A stretch of 64,000 nucleotides of DNA from Colwellia sp. 20A7. GTDB lineage: Bacteria; Pseudomonadota; Gammaproteobacteria; Enterobacterales; Alteromonadaceae. This document shows, one piece after another, positions 9,850 to 19,193 of the stretch; the stretch's first letter is position 1, and each line of letters begins with the position of its first letter. Below the pieces are notes generated by a model. The model searched no databases and had not been told where the DNA came from. It worked only from the letters and a program-made list of their open reading frames with translations. A program made the translations under genes and the position numbers. The DNA lies in NCBI RefSeq assembly GCF_009832865.1, contig NZ_CP047130.1, forward strand, positions 2,356,001-2,420,000, in the 5' to 3' direction.

Positions 9850-9921
9850 TTATTTTTTTTGCTTTATAAATGCTTTTATTATCAGCAATAATTCTAGAAT
9901 TACTTTTGAATAATCGTCCAT
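9850..9921 (-). CDS. 23-residue hydrophobic peptide, TisB-like candidate
   Basis: The short ORF reads MDDYSKVILELLLIIKAFIK then QKK. It has an ideal ribosome site: AGAGGAGG lies 5 bases before the ATG, far stronger than for most genes here. A hairpin terminator follows within about 60 bases. The peptide is a single amphipathic or hydrophobic helix with an acidic N-terminus and a Lys-rich C-terminus, the pattern of type I toxin peptides such as TisB. Those families also have a long structured leader and an antisense RNA; I cannot establish either here, although the upstream ~80-base leader is AT-rich. It could instead be a leader peptide or a chance ORF, though the ribosome site argues against chance. 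Toxin role is inference only. Confidence 0.5.
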   Translation of the reverse strand: MDDYSKVILELLLIIKAFIKQKK

Positions 9922-9959
9922 TTTTTCCTCCTCTTTTAATTGTGTTTTATTGATTATAC

Positions 9960-10832
9960 AGTGAGACTTGATCAAAATAGAGTCCTTTTTAATTAAAACT
10001 GTGATTATTTACAGTATTACTGTGAAAAACATAATCATCAAATTTCATCCATAATACGTAGCATGCAGCTAAACGGTAAAATCTTTGTTCTATCGTAATT
10101 CGATTAGCGTGCGATGTTTGAGGAGATTATTCACTTTAGATGTCTGGATAAACTATTGGGCTGATGAAAGAGTATATTTCGCTTTAATATTAAAATTAAA
10201 ATTTAATTTTATACTGTATTTGAAAACTTCATCAATCCTGAAAATTTTTTCTTCCTTGATAGCTTGAACGTACGACGAGGAATGGGAAGCCTGAGCAATG
10301 AGGAGAAGCTAGTGAAAACTATTAAATAGATCTTCTAGTATAAACACCCCCCCCCCACTAAATCCGATACTATTTAGTACTGGACATAGTGTATAATTGT
10401 TAAAGTACTGGGTTTAACCTTAATATTGTCATTACTTTGCTAATTATCAAATCGAACGCTCTGTGAAATCTGAATAACTTTAGCTATAACTATCCGTCAG
10501 AATTTACAGAGCCTCACCAAAATAATACTCAATTTAGTAATCATTAGTAATAAAATATCCGCTAATACCAACATCTTTTTAATTTTACTTAACTGGTAAC
10601 TCATTCTTCATGTGTTGTTTTATTCGTTAAGAGCTAACCTAAACATCAAGTAACCAAAACTAATTTGATTGCATTAACGTTTTTAAATTTCTCATTATCA
10701 AATTGATCTACACATTTAATTAATCAGCTTTGAAATATAATTATCTCATCGCGACAATTCACAAAAATGGAAATATTAAAGTTTGACGGTCTATATATTA
10801 ATTTTTTATTAATTCACTTACAGAAACCTTTA
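9960..10832. other. AT-rich intergenic stretch, no supported gene
   Basis: Stops in all frames apart from a 60-codon frame at 10085-10267 with biased composition and no ribosome site, which I do not accept. The only striking element is a run of ten C at 10347-10356, out of keeping with the AT-rich surroundings. No tRNA or other RNA gene was recognised. Confidence 0.5.
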
Positions 10833-10866
10833 GTGTCATAACCTTGTCATAAAACCCCGATAATAT
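10833..10866 (+). promoter_or_regulatory. PhoB box with -10 element
   Basis: GTGTCATAACCTTGTCAT (10833-10850) holds two TGTCAT half-sites spaced exactly 11 bases apart, the geometry and sequence of a PhoB box (consensus CTGTCATAAAACTGTCAC). A TAATAT -10 hexamer begins 10 bases later at 10861, the usual spacing where PhoB replaces the -35. The sigma-factor ATG is 36 bases beyond the -10. Predicts phosphate-starvation control of the ECF/FecR/receptor/phosphatase locus. Confidence 0.75.
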
Positions 10867-10901
10867 CCTGCCGATTTTCATTGCTATTGAGTTAACCTTA
10901 A

Positions 10902-11588
10902 ATGAATAAAGCACTATCCAATGTACCGTTATTTTTTGTCAATTCAGATGTTAAAGAAACTTCTGCTAAATCTGCAACCATCCATACGCTAAAAACAAAG
11001 TCAGCTAAAACACAGACCATTGATACTTTATTTCGTGATCACTGGTTAGATGTTTGTCGATTGTTACATAAGTGCTATGGCTCAGGCCCTCCAGAGCCAG
11101 AAGATGTTGCCCAAGAAGCATTTAGCCGTTTTGCACAAATGAATAATCCTGAGCAAATACATGATCCCAAAGCATATATCATAAAAATAGCTATCAACAT
11201 TACGCTTAAATCGATTGGTCATTTATGCAAAGCGCGAGAATTTATTACCGAACAACTGCAAATTGATGAAGACCAAGTTGACACATTTTGCCCTGAACGT
11301 ATTTTGCAGAGTGAACAACGTATTCACGTTATTCAAAAAGCTACTGAACAACTCACTAATAAACAACGCGATATATTAATGCGCGCCAGAATTAAAGGTC
11401 AAACATACGCACAAATTGCTGCAGATACAGGCTGGAGTCTTGCTGATATATGCCGTCAATTAAATACAGCAATGTCTGTTTTAGAAGCGATTGACGAAGA
11501 ATCATCTAGCAACAATAACGATAAGTTAGTTAAAAATACTAGTAGTAATTCACTTGCAAGCGCCCTACCCGACGAGTACAAATCATGA
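10902..11588 (+). CDS. ECF RNA polymerase sigma factor, FecI-like
   Basis: A 228-residue sigma-70 family protein. After a ~35-residue N-terminal extension, region 2 is recognisable (LFRDHWLDVCRLLHKCYG, then PEDVAQEAFSRFAQ) and region 4 near 150-190 (LTNKQRDILMRARIKGQTYA then a helix-turn-helix). FecI-type sigma factors are held by a FecR regulator and released when a TonB receptor binds its ligand. The stop overlaps the fecR-like start by four bases (ATGA), and a receptor with a signalling domain follows, completing a cell-surface signalling trio. A PhoB box precedes it, as in the P. aeruginosa PUMA3/Vre system, which is phosphate-controlled. Confidence 0.88.
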   Translation: MNKALSNVPLFFVNSDVKETSAKSATIHTLKTKSAKTQTIDTLFRDHWLDVCRLLHKCYGSGPPEPEDVAQEAFSRFAQMNNPEQIHDPKAYIIKIAINITLKSIGHLCKAREFITEQLQIDEDQVDTFCPERILQSEQRIHVIQKATEQLTNKQRDILMRARIKGQTYAQIAADTGWSLADICRQLNTAMSVLEAIDEESSSNNNDKLVKNTSSNSLASALPDEYKS

Positions 11589-12628
11589 CAGATCAACACA
11601 AAGAAAATCAAGCTAACACGGTAAAAGATCAAGCAAGAGAATGGCTTATCTATTTATATTCAGGCGAAACTACACAAAAAAAACGTGATGAATTTGTAAT
11701 ATGGGTAAATAAAAATGATGTGAATAGACAAGCATTTAGCCAGTCATACAAAGTTTGGCAAAGCATAGGAGCGACAGATTCATCGGTAGAATGGCTAGCA
11801 CAATATACAATACGAAAACCTACTTCGTTACCGACAACAAAATCAAAATCTATACTCACTAAATCAGCGTTATGGCTAAGTGGTATTGCCGCGAGTGCTT
11901 TGTTTTTAGTTGTTAACAATACTTTTCAAGCACCTAAAACCATGAAAGTTACGGCATCTGAAATAGTGTTTACTTCACCTATAGGTGAAAACAAAACGGT
12001 TACATTAAGTGATGGTACCGCGGTTACGTTAGCAGGAAATTCCAGTATTTTGGTGGATATAAATCAACATGAAAGGCGTATATCACTGCGTAAAGGTAGT
12101 GCTTATTTCGACGTAACTCATGATTCAGAACGTGTTTTTTCAGTGTCAGCTCAACATACTGAAGTTCGGGTTCGTGGTACAGCATTTGAAGTTGAATATA
12201 GTACTGACAATGAGTTAAAAATTTCAGTACAACGTGGGCTTGTCGATGTAGCTGATTTACCTGAGTATGGTAGTAAAGATGAAAAAGTGGTTCAGTTGCA
12301 TCCAAACCAACAATTACGTGCTGATATTCATGGCGCATTTGTTAATGGTGTTACTAATTTTGACCCGGAAACAGAATTTTCTTGGCTAAATTCACGATTA
12401 ATTTACGACAATATACCGCTTAAAAATGTCATTGTAGATATTAATCGTTACGTTACAAAACCTATTATTGTTTCAGATGAAAGCATCAATCATCTGCCTA
12501 TCACCGCATCATTTACTTTTGATCAAATTGACTCTGTTCTATCAGGATTAGTTGCTGCTTATCCTATTAAGTTAACAGAAGAAGTAAATCGTACTGTAAT
12601 AACAAAAATCAATGATAAGCCATATTAG
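11585..12628 (+). CDS. FecR family anti-sigma/transmembrane regulator
   Basis: A 347-residue protein: N-terminal cytoplasmic DUF4880-type domain (EWLIYLYSGE...WVNKNDVNRQAF, residues ~20-60), a single membrane segment (~95-115, LWLSGIAASALFLVV), a periplasmic FecR beta domain (~125-250, including LSDGTAVTLAGNSSI and VRGTAFEVEY) and a C-terminal STN/DUF4974-like domain (~275-340). The periplasmic part should contact the signalling domain of the TonB receptor encoded next, and the cytoplasmic part the sigma factor encoded just before. Start chosen because ATGA overlaps the sigma gene's stop. Confidence 0.9.
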   Translation: MTDQHKENQANTVKDQAREWLIYLYSGETTQKKRDEFVIWVNKNDVNRQAFSQSYKVWQSIGATDSSVEWLAQYTIRKPTSLPTTKSKSILTKSALWLSGIAASALFLVVNNTFQAPKTMKVTASEIVFTSPIGENKTVTLSDGTAVTLAGNSSILVDINQHERRISLRKGSAYFDVTHDSERVFSVSAQHTEVRVRGTAFEVEYSTDNELKISVQRGLVDVADLPEYGSKDEKVVQLHPNQQLRADIHGAFVNGVTNFDPETEFSWLNSRLIYDNIPLKNVIVDINRYVTKPIIVSDESINHLPITASFTFDQIDSVLSGLVAAYPIKLTEEVNRTVITKINDKPY

Positions 12629-12758
12629 ATAGGTGCTCTGGACGTTTTTCATAAGCTTTAATTTATGAAGCTTTTGTTAAACATCAACATTTACTGAAAA
12701 AAAATTCTTCTTGATGACTCTTGTAACGAACCTCTATTAATTAACCGGAAGATACATT

Positions 12759-15251
12759 ATGAAAACATTACTCAGTAGCTCTATTAAGTTTGCACTTTTT
12801 AGTGGCGCACTTGCTTCTTTAACGCCTCAACATGTATTTGCACAACAAGCTGAAATAAATATTTCCATTCAACCTTTAGGTCAAGCGCTTAATCAGCTTT
12901 CTCAACAAACAGGAACCGTGATTATTGCACCAAGTCGCTTAGTTAGTGATAAACAAGCCGTTGCTGCAATAGGTAAACTGACAGTTATTGAAGCCGTTGA
13001 CCAATTATTACTCGACAGTGGATTAATAGCACAAGAACAACCAAGTGGTGCCATCATCATAAAAAAAGCAGACTTAAGCCCTGCTTCACCTAATAAACGT
13101 GCTGCTAACTATCAAGCCCCAATGGATGAAATTGTGGTTACTGGCCTTAAACGCGAGAGCAGCTTACAAGATACGCCCGTAGCAATTTCAGTACTAGGTG
13201 GCGATGAATTAAAAGCTCAAGGTGTCACTGATTTCACCGACCTAATCGATAGTTTATCGGGCATATCAATCAATTCAGCTTTTGGGGGCCCTGAAAACAG
13301 CTTTATCACTATTCGTGGTATTGGTGGTGCTGATGATTACAAACCTAATGGTAACCCATCAGTTGCTCTGCATGTTGATGGTATTTACCAAACCTCTAAT
13401 GCTTATTTAAGTATGCCACTTTTTGATTTAGAACGTATTGAAGTACTTAAAGGACCGCAAGGCACGTTATATGGTCGCAATACCACAGCCGGTACAATTA
13501 ATGCAATTACGCGTGCCCCAGGTGATACCTTAAACGGTTATGCAGATATTGAATATGGCTCATACGACTTTGTTTCTGGTAGCGCTGCTGTAGGTGGCCC
13601 AGTATCAGATAATTTAGGTGTACGGGTTGCAGTATTAATGAAGCAAGGTGGTGGCTTTATGGATGGTAAAGGCGCGGGTGATTTTGCTGGGTTCGTACCT
13701 GAAGGTACTGAAGGAATTATTCCTGCGGTGACAGATCCCGGTGAACGTGATGGTTTTGGTGATGCTGATTTATTTGCTTTTCGAGGCACTGCTGAATATG
13801 AATTTGATAATATAACATCGTTAACCTTACACTATTTTGTTAGCCAAAACCGTGGCGATACTCGCCAATATGATCGCATTGCATTCGATGATGATACTTC
13901 TGCTCTTAATGCCGGTGAAAACGATAATCCTTATGAATTCTATGCCAGTGAATATTATTCACACGAAATAGACGTAAGCGGATTTTCAGGTGATTTCAGT
14001 CGTCAATTAGATAAAGATTTAAATTTAGATGTGCTATTTGCACTTCAAAGTAGTGATCGTAACGTTAGTGGAAATGGTGATGGTACTTCTTTCCCGCGCT
14101 ATCAATACAATTTTGATGATAGTTTGAATCAAACATCGTTAGAAATACGGTTAAGTGATAGTACTGGCGGCCAATTTGATTGGATAGCAGGTGCCTTTTT
14201 TATCAACGATTCTGTTGACTTTACCAGTAACTGGACCAGCTATGCTGTATTGTCTCAGTACAGCTCCCCTTATAATCAACGTCGTAATAGTGTTGCTACT
14301 TTTGGTAATCTTGACTGGAATGTATCAAACGATTTAGTACTTAGTGCTGGCCTACGTTACACCAAAGATAGCGCTAAATTTCGTGGTGAAAACATTGATG
14401 CAGATCCTTGGGGATTATCGATATTTGAAGATACTTTTAACACTGATGCTAACTTTTCTTGGGATCGACAATTTGACGACAGCAACGTGTCAGGAAAATT
14501 AGCTGTGCAATATTTTGTTAACAACAACTTTAACGTATTTGCTTCTGTCAGTACGGCTTATCGTGGTGGTGGCTTTGACGGTACTTCTATTTTTTCAGAA
14601 GAAGAAACGCAGCCTTTTGAATCAGAAGAAGTATTTGCTTACGAGGCAGGAGCACGTTATGTAAACGACACGGTCAATTTTACCTTGGACCTATTTTCTT
14701 ATGACTTTGAAGAATTACAAGCGACAGCACGTTTATCGAATGATACAAACGGTAGAACAAACGTAGGTAAAGCTACCGTTCGCGGTGCCGAAGCCTCACT
14801 AGCGGTTACTTTGTTTGAACAAGATAGTCATCGAGTTACCTTCAATACTGCAGGTACTTATTTAGATACTGAGATTACTGAATTTAATTCAAATCGTGTG
14901 AATGATGTTATCAGCACCATTGGCGATCCACTTCCTGGCTCACCCAAATGGAGCCAAACGGCCGCACTTAATTATGAAACGTCATTCGCTAACAATACTC
15001 AGTTAAATGCACGCCTTAATTACAGCTACCACGGTGAAGAGTCTAATCGTTTAAACGCGGGTGACGGAAACACAACGCCTTCGTACAGCTTACTTGGATT
15101 ACGTGTGGATGTAACATTGAACAATGGTTTAAATTTATATGCTTATGGCCGCAATATTACTGATGAAGTTTACTTTCTTGAACTCAATAGTGGCTCTCGC
15201 TTAGTTGGTGCACCAGCAACTTATGGTGGTGGTATTAGCTACGCATTTTAA
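12759..15251 (+). CDS. TonB-dependent receptor with N-terminal STN signalling domain
   Basis: An 830-residue outer-membrane receptor. Signal peptide to about residue 29 (cleavage after HVFAQ); secretin/TonB short N-terminal domain at ~30-105; TonB-box region (DEIVVTGLKRES, ~127-138); plug domain (VEVLKGPQGTLYGRNT-like segment RIEVLKGPQGTLYGRNTTA); 22-strand barrel ending in a terminal Phe (GGGISYAF). The STN domain marks it as a transducer for the FecIR pair upstream. Ligand is unknown; the PhoB box at the head of the locus and the phosphatase downstream suggest a phosphorylated compound (inference). Shine-Dalgarno CCGGAAG lies just ahead of the ATG. Confidence 0.92.
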   Translation: MKTLLSSSIKFALFSGALASLTPQHVFAQQAEINISIQPLGQALNQLSQQTGTVIIAPSRLVSDKQAVAAIGKLTVIEAVDQLLLDSGLIAQEQPSGAIIIKKADLSPASPNKRAANYQAPMDEIVVTGLKRESSLQDTPVAISVLGGDELKAQGVTDFTDLIDSLSGISINSAFGGPENSFITIRGIGGADDYKPNGNPSVALHVDGIYQTSNAYLSMPLFDLERIEVLKGPQGTLYGRNTTAGTINAITRAPGDTLNGYADIEYGSYDFVSGSAAVGGPVSDNLGVRVAVLMKQGGGFMDGKGAGDFAGFVPEGTEGIIPAVTDPGERDGFGDADLFAFRGTAEYEFDNITSLTLHYFVSQNRGDTRQYDRIAFDDDTSALNAGENDNPYEFYASEYYSHEIDVSGFSGDFSRQLDKDLNLDVLFALQSSDRNVSGNGDGTSFPRYQYNFDDSLNQTSLEIRLSDSTGGQFDWIAGAFFINDSVDFTSNWTSYAVLSQYSSPYNQRRNSVATFGNLDWNVSNDLVLSAGLRYTKDSAKFRGENIDADPWGLSIFEDTFNTDANFSWDRQFDDSNVSGKLAVQYFVNNNFNVFASVSTAYRGGGFDGTSIFSEEETQPFESEEVFAYEAGARYVNDTVNFTLDLFSYDFEELQATARLSNDTNGRTNVGKATVRGAEASLAVTLFEQDSHRVTFNTAGTYLDTEITEFNSNRVNDVISTIGDPLPGSPKWSQTAALNYETSFANNTQLNARLNYSYHGEESNRLNAGDGNTTPSYSLLGLRVDVTLNNGLNLYAYGRNITDEVYFLELNSGSRLVGAPATYGGGISYAF

Positions 15252-15262
15252 CCACCAATATA

Positions 15263-15331
15263 AATAACGTGCCCTTAATCAGGGCGTTATTTTCTTACCA
15301 TAAAGCGTCTCATATTGTTGTGACGCTTTTC
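15263..15331 (+). terminator. two consecutive hairpins after the TonB receptor
   Basis: First hairpin: AATAAC-GT-GCCCT / AGGGC-GTTATT (15263-15291) followed by TTCTT. Second: AAAGCGTC / GACGCTTT (15302-15329) followed by TTCTATT. Together they probably end or attenuate transcription between the receptor and the phosphatase, which may still be co-expressed by read-through. Confidence 0.6.
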
Positions 15332-15363
15332 TATTAAGTGTTAGTACATTTTCAGGTGACTTT

Positions 15364-16893
15364 ATGACTTCATCAACTTGTTTTTTTTGCTTAGCTCTAC
15401 CCTTACTTATATCAAATGCTGCATTGGCTAATACGCCGCAAGTATCTAAATCAGAAACACCCTATCAATTGGCCTCTTCATGGCCAGATCGTATTATTGC
15501 CACAGCGACAGAAGATCCGGCGACAAGTATTTCAATTACTTGGCGAACCAATAACATTATCGATAGTACTTATGGGCAAATAGTTAAAGCAAATTCAGAT
15601 GCCAGATTTGATATGCGTGCCAGTACCGTTAACGCAATCACCAGTATTGTATCTTTAAAACAAGGTAAAAATAATCAAGGGGAATTTAAGTACCCTGCTA
15701 ATGATAAATTGCCCGATGTTAATTATCATGCAATTACCTTTAAAAACTTATCTCCAGATACCCTATATAACTACCGTGTTAGTGGTAGCAAAGGTAAATG
15801 GTCGCCTTGGCAACAAATTAAAACTTCGCCGGTAACAGTGAATAAAGATGTCGAATTTCTCTATTTTGGTGATGCACAAAACGGCATTTACTCTCATTGG
15901 CCAATGGTTTTACGACGGGCTTGGAAAAACGCAACCAATGCTGAATTTGCTATTTACGCTGGGGATTTAGTAAACGAAGGAGCGAATGATAAGCAATGGT
16001 CAAACTGGCTTAATGCTGGGCGCTTTATACATGGCATGCTCCCTGCGGTATTAGTCGCCGGAAACCACGAATATGATTGGCAAGTACAAGCTAATGAAAA
16101 TACAAATAACAGTATAAAAACGAGTACAAAGGCGAGCACTCAGAAAAATTGGGCGCTTTCAACACTTTGGCAAGATCAATTCACATTGCCTCCTGCTCCT
16201 AGTTTACCTAATGCATTACAAGAAACTGTTTACGTATCACATTACCCCGACTTAGATGTTTTTGTACTTAACTCTGAAGCTCAAGGTGACGTTGCCTTAT
16301 TACAAGCACAAGCTGAATGGCTAGATGATCAACTACAACATAGCACCACACAATGGCGTATTGTAACTATGCACCATCCCATATTTTCATCTTGTGGTGT
16401 ACCCTTAAATACTCCAGGTCAAGATGAGCCTGAAATTAGAGCGGCTTTCTTACCTATATTATTGAAACATAATGTCGACTTAGTACTACAAGGGCATGAT
16501 CACACCTATGCCCGTGGTAGCATTGGTACAAAAGAAGATATTGCCGTATTGGCCAGCCATGCGTCACCTAAAAAAGTTAAATCGGTATTTGTGACATCAG
16601 TTGCAGGCCCTAAAACCTATCCTCAAAAACCGACACGGTGGCAAGAATATAGTCATTATGGTGTAACTCTTGAACGTATAGGCGAGAATACTCCTACTTA
16701 TCAGGTAATTAAAAAAACCAATAATAACTTAATATATCAATCATTTACCACAGATGGAAAGTTGTATGATGGTTTTACCTTAACAAAGGCATTAAGTGGT
16801 CAAAAGATCTTACAGGTCATAAGCGATTTACCTGAACAACGTACTTTTGACAACACAGGTGACTATAAAAGCCATCATGATTTAGCAGAATAA
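15364..16893 (+). CDS. secreted purple acid phosphatase-like metallophosphoesterase
   Basis: A 509-residue protein with a signal peptide (ISNAALA then mature). Residues ~40-150 form a fibronectin-like purple acid phosphatase N-domain (TSISITWRTN, SPDTLYNYRVSG); ~165-430 hold the metal-site blocks in order: LYFGDAQNG, YAGDLVNEG, VLVAGNHEYDW, MHHPIFSSCG and LQGHDHTYARG. These ligate the binuclear metal centre of phosphomonoesterases. Located in the periplasm or outside. It lies 112 bases after a TonB receptor controlled by a PhoB-type promoter, so it likely frees phosphate from organic phosphate under starvation. Substrate cannot be read from sequence. Confidence 0.88.
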   Translation: MTSSTCFFCLALPLLISNAALANTPQVSKSETPYQLASSWPDRIIATATEDPATSISITWRTNNIIDSTYGQIVKANSDARFDMRASTVNAITSIVSLKQGKNNQGEFKYPANDKLPDVNYHAITFKNLSPDTLYNYRVSGSKGKWSPWQQIKTSPVTVNKDVEFLYFGDAQNGIYSHWPMVLRRAWKNATNAEFAIYAGDLVNEGANDKQWSNWLNAGRFIHGMLPAVLVAGNHEYDWQVQANENTNNSIKTSTKASTQKNWALSTLWQDQFTLPPAPSLPNALQETVYVSHYPDLDVFVLNSEAQGDVALLQAQAEWLDDQLQHSTTQWRIVTMHHPIFSSCGVPLNTPGQDEPEIRAAFLPILLKHNVDLVLQGHDHTYARGSIGTKEDIAVLASHASPKKVKSVFVTSVAGPKTYPQKPTRWQEYSHYGVTLERIGENTPTYQVIKKTNNNLIYQSFTTDGKLYDGFTLTKALSGQKILQVISDLPEQRTFDNTGDYKSHHDLAE

Positions 16894-16971
16894 ACTTTTA
16901 AAAGATAATTGTATATCACAGCTTTCATGGTTGAAAGCTATAGATCAGGCAAAATTTGCTAAAATTATTAT

Positions 16972-17853
16972 TCAAAGTATATTTATACGATAGAAATTAA
17001 TACCTTTAGAATTGGGACTAAGGCATAGCATGTCTGGCTTTTCTTTTAACTCTAAAGGCGTTGTTATAGATTCATCCGTCGATGTCCATGGTTCAATACA
17101 GACATAAGGCGCATTAGGTTTTGCCCAAAGCCCTAAGTGTTTGTTTGTTCCCATATCAAGCGATAATACAGGCTCAGAGGAATTTGATAAAGTAATAGAC
17201 GATGAGCAAATATCTCTAAATATAAGAGCGTCTCTATCAAATAATTTTTCAGTTAAAAGCAACGTTTTATTTGATGTTTTTATACTATATTTAGTTGAAG
17301 ATAATAAATCATTAACTATTAACTGACACCATTCTTTCTCTTGTTTATCGAAAGTTAAATGATATTTTCCTGATTTTAAATCGTCAGGATCTAGCGCAAA
17401 AGCTGGATGTGAACCGATAGCAAAATATAAATCTTTGCTATCACAGTTAACTACTTCATAAGTAACGGTTAGTGATGATTTGGTTAAAGTAAATAAAACG
17501 TCAAACTCATATTTAAAAGGATAATATTGCATCGTTGATGTGTTAGAAATGCTTCTTAATCTAATACTTCTTTCTGTTTTATCAATTAAGCTAAAATTTT
17601 GCTCTTTTATAAAGCCATGAGTTTTCAAGGCATATTCTATGCCATCAATACTATACTTACCTTGATTCAACCGACCCACAACTGGAAATAATATAGGTGC
17701 AGATCCCGACCAAATAGTAGGGTCTGCCTGCCAAATATATTCAATATTGTCAGATTTAGAACGTAAGCTCTTTATTTCCGCTCCCATTGAATTAATGGTG
17801 CATGTTAAAAATGGATTTGAAATAGTGTAGTTAGTATTCATTATATATGTCAC
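16972..17853 (-). CDS. aldose 1-epimerase (LacX-like)
   Basis: A 293-residue galactose-mutarotase-like protein. Conserved elements include GSAPILFPVVGRL, the catalytic histidines in LKTHGFIKEQNF and IGSHPAFALD, and the catalytic Glu in CIEPWTS. It interconverts alpha and beta anomers of a free sugar in the cytoplasm. The start could be the Met five residues in (MNTNYT), since no strong ribosome site favours either. It lies after the AGE epimerase gene with a hairpin in between, at the distal end of a minus-strand set with sugar kinase and isomerase genes, fitting entry of a free hexose into metabolism. Confidence 0.85.
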   Translation of the reverse strand: MTYIMNTNYTISNPFLTCTINSMGAEIKSLRSKSDNIEYIWQADPTIWSGSAPILFPVVGRLNQGKYSIDGIEYALKTHGFIKEQNFSLIDKTERSIRLRSISNTSTMQYYPFKYEFDVLFTLTKSSLTVTYEVVNCDSKDLYFAIGSHPAFALDPDDLKSGKYHLTFDKQEKEWCQLIVNDLLSSTKYSIKTSNKTLLLTEKLFDRDALIFRDICSSSITLSNSSEPVLSLDMGTNKHLGLWAKPNAPYVCIEPWTSTDESITTPLELKEKPDMLCLSPNSKGINFYRINIL

Positions 17854-17941
17854 AAGCGGTAGCTATTACGGCAGACTAATTTAAAATTTATCCTAAGATA
17901 GGTAAAATATGAATTTACGAATATTACTTAAAATATAGAAA

Positions 17942-17976
17942 TAGCCTGCCCTGAATAACTTTTTTTAAACAGGCTA
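17942..17976 (-). terminator. hairpin between AGE epimerase and aldose epimerase genes
   Basis: TAGCCTG (17942) pairs with CAGGCTA (17970-17976) around a 21-base loop. Lacks a clear U-tract on the minus strand; a partial terminator or processing site. Confidence 0.35.
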
Positions 17977-17995
17977 GTTACAAAATTTTTGTTAT

Positions 17996-19183
17996 TTATA
18001 AAGGGTTAGTATCATTAATAGATCTAATCACTTCAAAACATGCACCTAGAGTATGATAATCACATTTAGCCCCCGCACTACTCTTTTCATTTGAATACTT
18101 AGTATTTTCTCGACTAAGTAATCGAAACCAAGCACCATGTTCTTTATCAACAAAATACTCATTACTGTAATCCCAAATAGCATTATATTGTTCTAAATAT
18201 TTAGGATCGTTAGTGGCGGAATATAATAAAGCAGCAGTTGCAAAGCTCTCTGCTTGTACCCAAAAATATTTGTCGTCATCACACCACTTTCCTTGGGGAT
18301 CAAAACCGTAAATCAAGCCACCGTATTTTGAATCCCAAGATATATCATAAGCCCGATCGTATAAACCTACAGCACGCTTAACTAACCACTGTTCTGGATA
18401 ATGTCGATTAAGGATCAATAATAGTTTAGCCCATTCTATTTGGTGACCGGGTTGAAAACCCCATGGACGATAAAGGTTTTTAGGATCGCTTTTATTGTAA
18501 TCCCAATCGACTTCAAAATTTATGTCAAAGTGTTCCCAAACTAAACCATCTGTTTTCTCAGCTTGTTGAACGGTAATGTTATAGGCTAACAGTTTTGCTT
18601 TTGTTAAAAAAAGAGAATTTTTTGTCGCTTCATAAGCAGAAATCATCGCTTCACACAAATGCATATTAGAATTTTGGCCTCGGTAGTCAGACAGTACACC
18701 TTCAGAATTAATTTCGTCTGCGTATAAACCATGCTCCTTTTGCCAAAATTTATCTTCTAATAATTCATAAGTTTCTAACAGCTTTTCGTCTGTTGTAATA
18801 ATTGAGGCTTTCTTGGCAGCTGCATATGCTAATAAGACAAAAGCATAGCCATACGCTTGCTGAGTCATATCCTCAGGGCTATTGTCTTTAATAGTCCAAG
18901 CATAGGTTTTAGTTAGTGGTTGCCAGTGTATATTTTCAAGGTAATCTAAACCATGCTTTGCAATATCCAAATAGTCTGTGTTTTTAAATGTAATTGCTGC
19001 AAGTGCATAATTTACAATAATGCGGGTACTACTCACCAAATGTTTTTGGTCTTTTAAAAACAATGTTCCATCATTATAGTAATTATGAAAAAAGCCACCA
19101 TTTTTATCTATAACTCGTGGGGTATAAAAATCTAAGATACTCTGGCTATGAGGCATCAAAAAGTCACAACTTAAATAATCCAT
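17996..19183 (-). CDS. AGE-family epimerase/isomerase (possible mannose isomerase)
   Basis: A 395-residue (alpha/alpha)6-barrel protein of the N-acylglucosamine 2-epimerase family. Visible family hallmarks: GGFFHNYYNDG near the N-terminus, RIIVNYALA, DYRGQNSNMHLCEAMI, WGFQPGHQIEWAKLLL and WVQAESFATAALLY, which carry the His and Glu catalytic residues. Members convert D-mannose to D-fructose, or epimerise GlcNAc or cellobiose. The fructokinase-like gene immediately upstream in the same operon (10 bases apart) and pgi elsewhere in the cluster favour mannose to fructose, but that is inference. Confidence 0.82.
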   Translation of the reverse strand: MDYLSCDFLMPHSQSILDFYTPRVIDKNGGFFHNYYNDGTLFLKDQKHLVSSTRIIVNYALAAITFKNTDYLDIAKHGLDYLENIHWQPLTKTYAWTIKDNSPEDMTQQAYGYAFVLLAYAAAKKASIITTDEKLLETYELLEDKFWQKEHGLYADEINSEGVLSDYRGQNSNMHLCEAMISAYEATKNSLFLTKAKLLAYNITVQQAEKTDGLVWEHFDINFEVDWDYNKSDPKNLYRPWGFQPGHQIEWAKLLLILNRHYPEQWLVKRAVGLYDRAYDISWDSKYGGLIYGFDPQGKWCDDDKYFWVQAESFATAALLYSATNDPKYLEQYNAIWDYSNEYFVDKEHGAWFRLLSRENTKYSNEKSSAGAKCDYHTLGACFEVIRSINDTNPL

Positions 19184-19193
19184 TGATTATCTC

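Noticed and set aside
10085..10267. 60-codon ORF upstream of the sigma-factor locus
   Set aside because: Compositionally biased, no Shine-Dalgarno, no resemblance to known proteins.
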